DNA of 64,000 nt, from the NCBI GenBank assembly GCA_037892935.1, contig JAYXKI010000002.1, forward strand, positions 3,038,001 to 3,102,000, given 5' to 3'. The position numbers and the translations under genes are program-made. The first letter of the stretch is position 1. Each line of letters starts with the position of its first letter. The notes under the pieces are model-generated. The model saw only the letters and a program-made list of their open reading frames with translations. It had not been told where the DNA came from and did no database searches. Origin of the DNA: Phlebopus portentosus. Taxonomy: Eukaryota; Basidiomycota; Agaricomycetes; Boletales; Boletinellaceae. Positions 10,737 to 23,136 of the stretch are shown here, in pieces.

Positions 10737-12845
10737 GTTTCTCGTCTCAGATACCAGCTCAGGGAGGCGGGGAAGGAAACAGAGAAGTAACTTTAAGTAA
10801 GGCGCATTGGAGACGTTGGATCACGCGACATGCAACAGACAAAGCAGCTGACCCGAGAGGCCAGTGACTTTACCCTGTCTTACAAGACCAGAAAGCATAA
10901 CGTTCAGAAATTTACGTCTCGTCTCGTATCGCATATCCGACAGAAAAACGTATACTATAAATGCGAAGGCCACACTCATGGCCAGTCACTTCTTGAGAGG
11001 AAGGTAACAAAAGGAGTGGACAGACAAGCATTTGGAAGTGTATCCGACCCGAAATAATAGAGATTCATGAAATCTCTGTAGTGGTCAAGATTCAAGAAAT
11101 AAGACGCATTCGGGAAATGCGAAGTTTGAGCCGTCACGGTCGTCGTGTTGAAAAGAGTCTTAGTCCGATTAGTAAGATTCGTTTATGTAAATCCGGTTAT
11201 AGCCGGCTCTATCTGACCGGTCCGGAGCAGAATGTGCTGTCGTCTGGACGGGGAACGGGAAGTCGTCGTCTTTGCACGCTACATACTTCCCTCACCCTTC
11301 CCCTGTTTAAGAGCTCACGACCTCCCATTTGCGACCGTAGTCACAGCATGTATCCGTCTCATTACATGACAATAGTCGCGGACTCCAGTTTATGTTCCTT
11401 GCCTCTCCTGTGCGGTCGGCAATACTAGAATTCAAAGTGAATTACGTTGATTTAAAAGAGGGACCACGTAGAAGTACAGTATGTAATTCCAGAATTCCTT
11501 GCCGCTCTTCCTTCCGTTATCCGGTGATGGATTTTGCTTCTTTTCCGAAATTCTTTCGCTACGGGTCAGCAATAGATTAGGAGGCTAACCTATAAATATC
11601 TTATCCAAACCGGGAGACGCAGAGGTTCGTACGAGCCTTCAGACGTAGACTATAAAGCTCAATACTTGACTGATGGAGCAGGAAAGAAGAAACCGCGCAA
11701 GAGAAATGGAAGGGCAGGCATGAGACAGACTGCATTGGAAGAATCATCAATCCCACTGTGAAACGCAGGAGCCCCACTTTTCAGACAGGCCAAGGATCAA
11801 TACCGACCGCAGCCATAGCTGGCACTGTCGTCCCTCTGAAGACAGGATAATTGATCCTCCAAGATAACAGAGGAGTGCAAGTCGGCGGACTCCGTGAAAA
11901 CATGTCATCTGAACACGGAACTAGAGAAAGCAGCTGTCGCGAGGCAGAGCTGGCTTCTGGTTGCAGCAGAAGAAAGGAAATGAAGTTGGCAACGCACCGT
12001 GGAGGAGCTTAGATACAGAAGTTCTTGACCGATACAGTATATGATAGAACGTCGAAGACGCTTTGTGTAGAGCAGATTGCTCGAATCCGACTTGGCCGTA
12101 TTAGTGATTGTCAAAACAAGTTTGAAGCTTGTGGTGGCTTTACGAAGTATGGCTTCAAGTTGATTTAGATCCCTGCGGAGTCATGGGTCGCCGACGTACG
12201 CTCCCGCAATAACACTACGGTCAAAGTAACAGAACCGGCGCGGGTTACTATATCCCTCTTCAAGATGAAGAATTACTAGTACCTATCCGTTCACCTGATT
12301 TCAAAGTGTCCATTCAGTTGGGTGTCCGATAGACTTTGAATGGGTCCATTAGTAGGGAGATCCTACCGAGGTTAGACCTATCTCAGCGATTCCCTTACGG
12401 CTCCGAGGTGCCTCGTCAGATTGCAACCGGGGTGTTCACCGGACCAGACTGCATCATACTATGCTTAACAGGTCTCGGCTCTGAGTGCGACTGAGGACAG
12501 CGTTAGTGGTTAGTAAGTAGAAGATTCAAGGAGAGTCGGATGAGTTAGGAAGCGATCGGCGATTTCACTTGGAATGATCGACGCCCGACGCACAACTTGC
12601 ATTGTTGTAATCCTCACCATAGAAACAACGTTTCCGCTGCTGCAAGGCCGAATTGCTGACTGTGTTCTGTGTGTTGATGCGGAGCGGTGGTCAGACGGGA
12701 GAATTGGTATCGGACCGCTCGGAAGACGGAGAGCGGGCCGGGCGAAATAGTTATAAAGCGCTTCCGCATGACCAATACCGAATGATTATATTACTCGTCC
12801 CTTGTTTTTGGCGGTCTCTTCACCTTTCAAGACCCCATTGTGGCC
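10737..12845. other. 2.1-kb region without a recognisable gene
   Basis: Only short overlapping open frames (62-115 codons) without family motifs, signal peptides or splice-joined continuity. I see no transposon ends, tRNA or tandem repeats. It includes the upstream regions of copy 4 (minus) and of the aldolase (plus). Confidence 0.5.
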
Positions 12846-14128
12846 ATGACAATCAACGGAATACATGTAAATGGGACCTCTAATGGACACGCCCTCCCTG
12901 TGCGCGGCCTCAAGCCAGGCATTTACGCTCCAATACCTACGTTCTTCCACCCTGACTCTGAAGATTTAGGTGCGTATTATAGCATTGAATGTATCGATAA
13001 ACGGCGAAGCTGGAATTTTGCAAGATTTAGCAAGTTTCGAGGCGCATGTTGTTCGCGTAGCTAAGGCTGGTGTCGCGCCTCTTCTAAGCGGTTCCATGGG
13101 CGAAGCGCACCATCTCACAAATGATGAGCGAGCAACGCTCATACGCTCCGCTCGAAGAGCTTTAGATGACGCAGGATTCGAGCATGTCCCTATCATTTCT
13201 GGGGTAGGCAGTGGATCAACCCGCTCAGTCGTGCAGCTAGGGAAGGAGGCTGCAGAGGCGGGTGCAGACGCAACTATTGCTATTCTTAGCGGGTATTATG
13301 CCGCTTCCCTCGCGTCCGATCGGAAGGCTCTCAAGACCTATTGGACAGAAATATCTGAGAAGAGCCCTATACCTGTAATCATATACAACTGTGAGTCTTG
13401 TGTGTTGTGTTCTATGATTCATAGCGTATTCAGTTAATCCAAATTTGCTTCCGTGGGTGCCTTGACGCGTCGTACGAATCACCGTGCCTTTATTCTACAG
13501 ACCCCGGAGCAGCTGGCGGCATAGATTTGGACGCGGAGCTCATAACTGACCTAGCGAGGGAATGCCCTAATTTGGCTGGCGTAAAGCTAACATGCGGCAA
13601 CGTGGGCAAACTCACGCGCATTTGCGCGACGGTGTCTGACAAGTCATTCACTTTGGCACACCCCCGGAAAAACGACGCGTTTCCGTTTCTCGTCCTCGGC
13701 GGATATGCCGACTTTCTGCTTCCTTCTACCTTCTCGAATGCTCACGGGGCCATCACAGGTCTTGCGAACATCGCCCCAGTATGTTCTATTCGCACAGTTA
13801 TGGCATATCGAAGACCTTCTAACGATTTTCTAATTCCCGATAGTACACACTCGTGAGGCTATTTGAGCTCTCCGCAGCCGCGGTATCTGATCCTTCGGTG
13901 TTGCCCGAGGCGCAGCGCCTACAAGGCATAACCGCGCGTGCAGATGCTACAATCGCTAAGGCGGGAATCTCGGGTACCAAATACATCTTACAGAAGTTGT
14001 ATGGCTACGGAGGTGCACCGCGACGGCCCCTGTTACCCTTAGAAGCGGCTACTGGGGAAGCGCTCTATTCGCATCCGGATACGGTGGCGATAGTCGCTCT
14101 CGAGCGTGAGTTAAGCAAGAAGCTATGA
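12846..14128 (+). CDS. DapA-family (DHDPS-like) aldolase
   Basis: Class I aldolase of the dihydrodipicolinate synthase superfamily. In fungi such proteins act as 4-hydroxy-2-oxoglutarate-type aldolase or as L-threo-3-deoxy-hexulosonate aldolase in galacturonate breakdown, giving pyruvate or related products. Four exons join cleanly (12846-12969, 13025-13390, 13501-13778, 13844-14128), giving 350 residues. Visible motifs: PTFFHPDSEDL near the N-terminus, LLSGSMGEAHHLT (substrate loop), PVIIYNYPGAAGG with the catalytic-relay Tyr, and GVKLTCGNVGKL with the Schiff-base Lys. The first intron is chosen because it joins EDL to DLASFEAHVV without loss. It lies alone between long spacers; with the nearby polyol dehydrogenases a role in plant-sugar catabolism is plausible but only inferred. 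Confidence 0.85.
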
Positions 14129-15570
14129 ATTTGGCAGGGCAGAAGGTCGAACGTGTATTTTATTTTATTTCTTTCTTCATCAGATAGATCATAACGCGGC
14201 TAGACTTGAAATGGCACAAGCCTCGTCATGCTTAGATAGCTACAAGTCGGAGGTTGTGGGTATATATCATCTCTGCAGTCTGAAGATGTTTATCCGAAGC
14301 ACCGAGCTTCATGGGAGAAGAGCGGAGTCTCGAAGACGGTACTCCCATTGCCATGTACTACTGGTCAATGCCACACATCTACGGAGTAAACACGTACATC
14401 ACGCGAGTATATCCTTCATCAAGCAACACATACACGGAGGAACAAGTCGTCTTCCGCCTCCTTGTCAGGCAGTTAAACCGTAAAGGGGACATCACCTGTC
14501 GGTAGTTCCTCACTCAATCTCGGACGCTCGTCCGTACGGAAGTACTTGATTCCTTCAGTGCAGATGACCGATACGAAGAGATTTCGGGGTACGGAACCGC
14601 CTACCGATGTCACAAGATGAATACGATATGCTCTTTTGAATTTATTTCTTACGTTAGTATGTGCAAATCACGGTACTAATACTAGAGACGTCTTGCCAAG
14701 GCCAGCACAGCAGAATTGTGCGGAGGTCATGAAAAGCTAAATCAAAGCGAATCTCATTCAAATCAAGAGATTTACCCACGTTCGTGCCATATAGCCTTAC
14801 TGGGTACTCATCACCCCATCTGATTCTTTGAAAGTTCATATGTTTTGTTTTGTTTTGGTCCTCTGGTGGCCGGTTTCCATATTCAGCATATCGACTTCCG
14901 TTTTGAGCATATCATGTGACCAGAGCACATTTTTCTTGGCTCGTAAAGAGTTTCCTGTTAACCTAGCAGAAAAGCCTTTCAGCTCTAGGCGCTAGGAGAC
15001 CAGTACGTTAGAGTACTGATCTCCGTACTCTACTCTAGTGGAAAACGGCACGCAACGTACTGATGATATGAACGGGGAGAACGGAGAGCAAACGGAAACA
15101 TGCATGGTGCCTCATTGTGATACGTATATATGTCCTTCAATAATAGATCCATGCGAGCTGAGATATTCGGCATAGCTCACCGGATGTTGTATCTCCGGCC
15201 TACTGACTTTATCCGGGTTCTACAAAATCGTTTGTGAAATATTTCCATCTGTATGGATTGCTGTGTGCTCAGTGGCCCACAACGTTGAGTCCGTTGACCG
15301 AGATGTGATGGATAGAGATGATTGGCATGGTTGCCTGAGATCCTAGCTTCAGGTAGAACTAATCGTAGCCAACCTCTTTGTTCGATCATACTTGCCGATC
15401 GCATTGGAGATCGATGGCATCAGTGCATCTTCAATTAGTCGTTCTGTTGCGCTATGGTCTTGTTCCACCGGAAAGTTAAAGTTAGGCTCCTTGAGCGATG
15501 CTTGAATGAAGCAATCCACTCGTTTACCCTCCTCTTACCTCTCCTTCGCCATACACGTCACTCCTTCCAA
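14129..15570. other. Intergenic region, 1.4 kb
   Basis: No supportable gene. Frames at 14311-14505 and 14654-14839 have no recognisable motif. The one structural feature is the inverted-repeat pair at 14995-15031, listed separately. Confidence 0.5.
14995..15031. repeat. Two overlapping, mutually exclusive inverted repeats
   Basis: GGAGACCAGTAC (14995-15006) pairs with GTACTGATCTCC (15013-15024), 11 of 12 positions, over a 6-nt loop. AGAGTAC (15010-15016) pairs perfectly with GTACTCT (15025-15031). The two stems share bases, so only one can form at a time. Function unknown; chance is possible. Confidence 0.6.
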
Positions 15571-17375
15571 ATGTCTCTCATTCGTTCTCTTCATTCGCCT
15601 TTTCAGCCATCTTTCGGACCAGCCTCGAGCTTGCCTGCTACAGTGACAGATGTGCACCTCGTTCAGGTGAGTTCAGGGCATTTCGTTATGGATCGGAAAT
15701 GTTCTTGACCGTTCCACTATCCAGTACGCGATTCGTGTGTTTATATTCTCTGACTCGCCATGAAAGTGTTACTTAAACTTATCATACGTAGTCGCAGCAT
15801 TCGTTCTGCAGGTACGTGAGCACTCGTAATCATACCAGTTACTGCATACATATTTACCGTAATGTCGCAACAGGTGTACGATTATATCATAAATTTTGAT
15901 GAAGAAGTGCGAGCTCATCTCACTTTGCAGTTGACGTCTTGTCTCAACCACTGATCGATAGGTCCGGCTTATCTGGAGTCGAGATACTCCTTGCATTCGT
16001 CAAATATTGTTCTTCCTTAATCGATATCTACCGTTCGTGACGGCGTGTTCGGCAACATACTGTGAGTAGCGTCATACTACTTTTGAAGCATTTCAGAACG
16101 AATTCCCAATTAATAATGCTAGTCCTCTTATTCAATAAAAATCAAAGCGTAAGCGACCTTTTTTTTCTTAGTTGCTTCGCTTACTCACGTGTAACCCTCA
16201 GTATTGTCGTCCTGTTCATTTCGCGATAGCAGCAATAGCTCTGGCTGGAGCAGTGCTTGCCGAGTGTAAGTCCCGGTCTCTCGCGTATTTATACGTTTTC
16301 TACGGGAATAATTATGTTCGGACAATATTTCTTCTGAATAAGGGACGCTTTTTCTGAGAACGTGTGCTATCTGCTCCAGCAAAGCAGTCTCGTTCCTGCT
16401 TTTACTCATGGCGGTGGTATGATCGTCCTGGTTTCACTTCGACTGCTTGCCTTACATGTTCGGCACTTTGCCGCAGGTTACACCCGTCGGAGCGTTCATC
16501 GATACAATCTACTACGTCGGCCACAGTACGGGTAACTACCGTGTATCGTATCTTCGATGGCTCGATTTTCTCACACATCCTGCCTGTTCGTAGTTCTGGG
16601 CATTGATTTGCCGCACAAAGGCTGTCTGTTCTGGTATCGCCTCAAAATAGAATGGATCAGTGTCGCGGCTCTTATTTTCTGCGAGTCAGGTAAATGACAA
16701 CTTGACGGAATCGTAGTGATGCAACACGCGCTAACACTCCTCTAGTCGCCTTCTGCTTATTGATCATAAAGGCAATTCATTTGAGTCAGTTGCTGCTTGC
16801 GATTCGGTGGATAAGGAACTAATGGACGATGTCATATAGATCGATATTCAAAGTCTCATATCATGGTGGAGATATGTAGAGTCTGTGAGTAATTCTCATA
16901 AGAGACTTTTGGGTATTGAAATTGACAACCAGACAGCAATTTTGTACTTCGGCTGCATCATCGGTGCGTTTCATTCTTCTGTCTTCACATCAAATCTTGT
17001 CTCATGTTAATGAATTTCCGTAGGCTCTTCAATCGCAAACCTTTTGATTCAGCTCTTCGGCTCCGTAAGTTATATATAAAATGAAATTCGAAGGTTTTCT
17101 TGACTTACGCAATGCGACCAAAAACTACACAGAGCGCTCTTTGCGACATCCTCCTTATGTGCGTCTTTCTTAGCAACACGAGAGCACTTGCAATAACAAA
17201 GGTCATATTACCCTTCTCATCTAGACCACAGAGCATCCTGCACCAAATCCTATGTACCCACTTTATCCTCCGCCTTCGACTTCTGTCTGAAGAATCGTCA
17301 GTGACTGTGAGCCACGGAGCGCAGCCAAACAATCCAATCAGAGGGTCGTGGTGTGAATCTGAAATTACAGTATAA
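15571..17375 (+). CDS. DUF6533 multi-span membrane protein B, 15 exons
   Basis: I could join the whole gene: 999 coding nt, 332 residues, in 15 exons (15571-15666, 15725-15734, 15792-15811, 15874-15906, 15962-16061, 16123-16148, 16172-16265, 16343-16416, 16477-16531, 16594-16689, 16746-16784, 16840-16884, 16937-16963, 17024-17064, 17133-17375). Nearly all introns are GT-AG and phases agree throughout. Family motifs appear in order: YAILAAFVLQVYDYIINFDEE, VRLIWS, ILFFLNRYLPFV, a membrane span ending AGAVLAEW, FLRTCAI, VAFCLLIIKAIHL, ILYFGCIIG, SSIANLLIQLFG, and the last motif SILHQILCTHFILRLR. Likely a membrane protein of about seven spans; function unknown. Two exons are only 10 and 20 nt long. 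Confidence 0.85.
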
Positions 17376-17618
17376 CTCCCTATTCAGCCCCTGTTCTTCA
17401 CAAGATGATAAATTATATACACATCAGACTGATTATGTACTGTTTCCTATGGCTCTTGATCATTCGTAGCGAGAGTGATGAATGATGTCCGAAGGCTATG
17501 GATTTGATATCATACACATTCTATAGATACAATACGATAGCAAGAAAAAATACACGTGCGTGCGATGTCTAACCGGGGAAGCGATGCGAAGATGTACCAA
17601 GTACAGATCCTATTGATC

Positions 17619-19806
17619 CTATGGGACAGAGAGTCCGAGCGAAGATCCATCAAAACAGCCAGAGTCAGAATTCAAAGAATGCATCCAAGGCGAATTGACA
17701 ACTTCACGAAGCCAGTCTCTCGTTGTCTTCACTCGGATCTTTGCGCCGCCTAGTTTGTACACGCAAACCCCATTCACCATCGGAAGTTCCCAATCCTCGT
17801 TCAAGATCCCGATTCCGGACATACGTGGGCGAAGGGGCGTACGCAAGAGTGCTCGTTCCTCCTCCGGCACGGAGTCCATACTTCCATGCTTCTGTGCAGG
17901 GTTGTACGAATTTGTACGAGATCGAGAATACGAAGAGTGGTGGTGGTGACGAGGATGAGGATGAGAATGCTGGTGGTGGTGATGCCCATGGACGTGCGGA
18001 CGTGGGCGGTACAAGAAGGACTGAGAGACAATCGTGACGTCAAATAAGAGCGTGCCACCTGATCCTAGAAGGTATCTATACGGGAGACGAAAGCCGTTAG
18101 AGTTCATCGCGTAGAGGTCACACGAGTGGCTTATACTTACGGCATGCTTTCAAGAAGAAAGGCTGTGGAAACCGGCCGTGGTTTAGACATCGTGGGAGAT
18201 GACAGAATGGAAAGGACGTAAAAAGTGTTGCCTAAAAATGCAAATACGAATAGATACATCGAGAGGCCTTCTACTGATTTGCGGACAAACTGGATTGAAT
18301 ATATGTTAGTTCTTGTATAGTATCAGAGTGACCAGAAAAACGGAGCAGACCCACATTCTTCCATATTTGGGGTAATCGCGAAGTAAGGTATAAAGTGGTG
18401 CATGTCCATGCAAATATTCGACCGATAATACGTTCCGAGGAAGGTTCCTCCGGACCACTGTTCGTTGACTGTTCTAAAGTAAAATCCGTGAATATCGGCT
18501 CCTTGGAGGATCCACTTGGTAATAGGCTTGAAATAGCAACTGGATATAACGGGGATGGGGAGGGAATTTCGTCGGAGAGTACGACACCATGTGACGAGGG
18601 TGTGATTTGGCTTCGTCGCGACAATGTCCCGATTCCAAATAGAGCCCAGACACCTAAGAAAACAAGCCGAGCACTTCGCTGGCTTGCCCGTGAGTTCCTT
18701 CGGGCTCTCACTACGCTTCGCGAGACGGACCGGTGAGCAACTTCAGCATTTCCTTCCAGATCGTCGACCTCTATCGGAGAGTCTACGATTTGGATCTGAC
18801 GCTCTAATGGTCTTCCGCGACCAGTGACAATTCCAATGGAATTATCAGGTATTCCTGCCGATAATGCGGTATACATGGGCGTAAGCGGGGACACATTGAC
18901 GCGACCACTAGATCGAGTACGGCTCGCACTCCCACCACGTCCTGATCCATATCGCTCCTGGCTCCAGGAGACGCGCTTTCTGCCACTGTCCGAATGGAAG
19001 CTATCGGCCAGAGCAGCAAGTGCATCTTCGTCGACCTCGTCTTCAGCTTCCTCCGCTTCACTACGAGTGATGCTCGGGCTCGATCGATGTGCCGGCCGCT
19101 GCTTCAAATTTGTTTCTTTCGCGTGGTCCTGAAGTATTTCTTCCTCTGATGCAGATGCTGCCAGAGCAGCGGCTATTGCAACATTCGCTGCTGCAGTTGA
19201 GAGTTCCCGATAGTGATGCGAATGCTCATATTCCGTGGAGGTTCTTCTCCCATGGGTCCCGTATCTCTGTATCGGGGACGAAGGTAATGATCCATCCGCC
19301 TCTAAGTTCTTCACCGGATGCCTATAATAGAAGTACTGACTGAACAGCATAAAGTCGACCGAGACGAAGTATGCGGCAAGGATCGTCTGGACATGTCGGC
19401 AATTTTGTTCACTGAGGAGGATACGCTGAATACTCACTTGAAACGGTAGCTGGTGTGTGAGGATGCATCCTATGAGATTTGTAAAGTCTCCTGGGAAAAT
19501 TAAGATAATACATGAGTCAGAACATTCCGTACCATACCAACCCAATCATAACAACTCACCAAGCAACCAGTTGAAGAGAAAAGGCAACGCAAGACCCTCG
19601 CAGGACTGCCTTTTAATATTCTCAAGCACCTGTCTGCAAGAGGGTATGAAAGAACGAAGTGATCAGCAATGATTCACGCCATCCTGATGGCAAAAGGCGT
19701 GCGTGTCCGGCTTCGCAATCAGAGCTCATACTTACGGAAACTGAGCGCCAAGCCAGCAGCCAATGGAGATCCAACCGAGGACATCACTCAACAGACTCGA
19801 GTTCAT
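17619..19806 (-). CDS. PQ-loop repeat transporter with histidine-rich tail
   Basis: PQ-loop proteins of this type (yeast Ypq1-3, human PQLC2) export basic amino acids from the vacuole or lysosome. Six exons join to 611 residues: 19736-19806, 19560-19633, 19438-19490, 18355-19386, 18141-18289, 17619-18075. The start MNSSLLSDVLGWISIGCWLG leads into the first PQ motif (AQFPQVLENIKRQSCEGL, LPFLFNWLLGDFTNLIG). The second PQ motif is TSRLPQIWKNFVRKSVEGLS, then LFVFAFLGNTFYVLSIL and PYLLGSGGTLLFD. Between the two repeats lies a long polar loop of about 250 residues rich in Ser, Arg and Glu. The C-terminal tail has a dense run of His (about 13 in 20 residues) just after the last span. Confidence 0.88.
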
Positions 19807-20745
19807 CGTGTGCTGTCCCAGGTCGCCCACGTTCGAAGGTGGGATAACAGCCTACGACGACACGACACAGGAGATGCGGTGGGGACAGCGAAGCGTTAAC
19901 TGATGTCGCTCGGATTGGATAAGATCGGCGCACGTGCAACGGGCTTCACGTGTTCTCTTTGAGCGCGATCCGATCCGTCATACAAGTGTGTCCCAATCCA
20001 ATGATCTTGTTTACATTCGTCACGATCATCTTCAGCTGACTCTCACGTATTCGTAAAGAAAATATATATTTTAAGTATCATCTTCTTTGATCTTTGAGAT
20101 ACAAGAGCGGAGTAGGCACGGCACAGCTGAGCTCAACGGAACACTAGGCCAGTGGAGGCATCTCGAAATGATCGTTGGCCTTCTATACCTTCATAGATTT
20201 GTCAGCTCTCTCGGTCTGTTAAAGACCACGATTACTCTAGTTTGTTTCAGATGGGATTCCAGGCCTCACGATGAGAATACAGGAGCTTTGAAACCCTGTG
20301 AAGCTGTAAATGTCGGATTCAGGACCGTGGGAATAAATAAACCCCAACCCCGCGCCTTTCACCACTCGGCCAAACTTACGTCATGATGTAGGTCCAGCCA
20401 GTCTGTACGCTGTGTGCATTGTTCCTTCGCCTTTTGTACTGAGGTGCACACTGCTTCTCCAGAGAAATACAACATAGATGCAATAAAACTACACAGAACA
20501 TTGTCATGAAAATGAAACCTTTATGCCTTTGAAGTCAAGCCGACAGCTTGCTCTTTGCTGGATTATTCGCACATTTATTACAGAGAACAGTACAACAGAT
20601 ATTGAGCTCAATTCACCGTGATCAATATATTACAGCTAACACTTTGCACATTAACGGACTAAATGTTGATTACACATACTATACAGGATGTGACGGGATA
20701 CAGATAGGAAGTCGACCAAAGGGACATGTCCGTCACAGGCTGATC
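19807..20745. other. Intergenic region, about 0.9 kb
   Basis: Upstream region of the PQ-loop gene and 3' flank of DUF6533 gene C. No supportable coding exon, repeat or RNA gene. Confidence 0.5.
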
Positions 20746-22769
20746 TCAACAATATTCATACACTCGCGCTTCTCTTTGCAGTTTAATCTCCTTACTACCT
20801 AGATGACTTCTTATATCTCTACATGCTCCCAATTTCGGTAGGATGAGCACTGCTGCTAGATTCGAGAAGGTCGAGGACATACCAACATCTGTACCTTTGG
20901 ACGAATTCGCTGCCATCCCCGAGTCTGAGTTCTGTGTGACAGTTGGAAGACCCAATTCAGCGAAAGCCATAGCGACTTGAGTTGTTGTGATTTCTTCATG
21001 ATAGGATCTGCTGTGGCTGCGAATGTGAAGCAGGACGCGAGTGCAGAGTACACTGTGCAAAACACGCTGAGGACTACCAGATTATCGATTAATCTTCGAC
21101 CACACAGCAACACGGGATTTGACTTACATTGCCAATAAGGTGCCGATATCAGGCTGTTGGAGAGAATGATAGTTAAGTGAGAGTGAGAAAGAGATAATTG
21201 CAACATACAGGACCAGCAACAGCTATGATGATGTTGAATATCAGGAAGACTAATTATGGATCGCATTCGAGTCAGAATAGATTTGAACAACAAATTGTCA
21301 GGTCCGTGCCTTGTAGATACACGAAGTATAGGAGACCTGAATAAGTGAGTTAGAATAATCGTTTATAATCACAGCAAAATTTACTCGCCGTCCTTATATA
21401 GTTGCGAAATTAAAGGCGATTTAACCTGATTGCTGCGATCTACCGGTAATTGGGACGTTAATTACGATCGCTTGTTGTTAAAAACAGAATACTGACAGTG
21501 GCGCCACGCCTGAACGAGTGTTAAGATGGCAATAGCTACAAGGGAATTCATCGAATAAATGATTAGGTAGAACATACATATCATTATTGACAGAACTACT
21601 TACTCGTTTCACATATGACGACAAGAAGCAAGTATGCAACAAAGACGATTCGACTTGATGGTCTTGACTTGATGCAGCCGCCATGGACGCCTGATTTATC
21701 TTGACGAAACACTGGAAACTCTAACGGGATGGATCTTATAAATAGACTTACAATCAAGGGACATGACCTCGAGTTGCGCCATGACAATTGATGGAATAAG
21801 TGTCCCCTGCACATTGTTATGAAATTGTCCGATGACATAGGAGATAGTAGCACACCTACCGCCCCAAGAAAAAGAAGAACGTAATGGATGGCTCGTCTCC
21901 GCCCCCATATAGCAGAAGTCCTTATCATAAGGATAACTGTAGAAAGTTTAGGGAACAAAAAATAACAATGTGTTGTTCTTTTGAGTACTGACCTTCAGAA
22001 ATGCAGATCCCAACTACGACCAGCCCTGCCAATATTTAGGATTAGCACGCCGGAAGCTGAGGATGGGGAGATGATTGATTTAACATGTTACTACAGCATT
22101 TCCTATGGCACATCCCTATCTCGGAGCGGACGCAATGAAACGTCAAGAACAATGCATATATGAGCCTGAAAGACGCACGCGGGCAGTGTTTCTTCCGATC
22201 AAGACTTTCATCAGAGTCTGCGTGTTCAGAACCAAAAAGTATCCCCACAGATATCCGGAAAGGAGGCTCACGATGTAATGACAGAAACGTGTCGACGAAT
22301 GGCAGGTACCGGTTGAGAAAGAAGAGAGCCTGAATGATCGAGTCCAAGTCCTGTCAAATACGAGATCACTGGTAACTTCGCAATTCGGACCTTTACGAGA
22401 TTCCAACGGGAAGGCCAGACGAGAGTCACCTGGGTAGATTGAGTCTCGGAGCGAAACGAAGTGAATGACAAGAATCGAACCTCTTGATCGAAGGTAACAA
22501 AGAAGACATCGTAGATCTGCAGACCAATAACCTAGTACAGATTTGAACGGGCCTCTTGAGGTAGGGTCTACGCACGAGTAATGTACCAAAGGCGGCTAAG
22601 GGAGAATTGAAAAAGTTAGGCCGTAATAATGATATCAAGTATTATACCTATTGTCCCGCCTGTTAAGTCCTTCCAACGTTCATAATAGTAAGCCACTGCC
22701 GTGATGCAGGCCAGTCAAATAGAAAGAATCGCTCACAATTCCGCCAACAACAGGCATGGGTAGCGCCAT
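20746..22769 (-). CDS. DUF6533 multi-span membrane protein C
   Basis: Third member of the family in the window. Recognisable exons in order: a probable start MALPMPVVGGI (ATG at 22769), a 20-nt exon giving AFGTLL, then IYDVFFVTFDQE, VTLVWPSRWNLVK, ALFFLNRYLPFVDTFLSLH, GLVVVGICISE, VILMIRTSAIWGRRRAIHYV, VFLIFNIIIAVAGP, NSLISAPYWQ, and the final exon RVLHSVLCTRVLLHIRSHS with a Ser/Thr-rich tail ending at 20746. Splice sites are GT-AG at each join I could check. The segment between the start and the 20-nt exon is not resolved, so the start is provisional. Opposite in strand to gene B. Function unknown. Confidence 0.75.
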
Positions 22770-23136
22770 GAATTGACATGCGAAGGGAGAGAGTGACGAA
22801 CTCCGTCGTCGAGGACAGCGTTTTCTTTTCCTTCGGCAATCAATCCAATCCCGTTTCTCATGATAATGTGCGACTTGCGCGGTTCTTACACTGGAAGACC
22901 CTATCTGTGATTAATGCGTCCCGGGTAGACATGAGCGTTGAGAATAGTGACGCCACATCTTGTCATTGTGCGCTGAGTTGTTGTGCATCAAATGTGCCAC
23001 CATGAGGACGGTGATTCTGGAGCGCTGCTCGTATTTTGACATGCAAGCTGTGTTTGCATGAAGAACAACGGCCTTACTTAAACCGATGTTTCATTGGTCA
23101 AAATCCAAGATGAAGTAGCTTTTTGGATTCTTGAGT
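22770..23136. other. Intergenic, no gene seen
   Basis: Spacer of about 370 bp between two minus-strand genes; it holds the DUF6533 C upstream region and the 3' flank of the pseudouridine synthase gene. Confidence 0.5.

Noticed and set aside
10737..12845. Possible degenerate transposon in the long empty region
   Set aside because: No terminal repeats, target-site duplication, transposase or reverse-transcriptase motifs seen in any frame.
14311..14505. 64-codon frame GTPIAMYYWSMPHIYG and following
   Set aside because: No homology I can name, no flanking exons, and it overlaps another frame of similar length.
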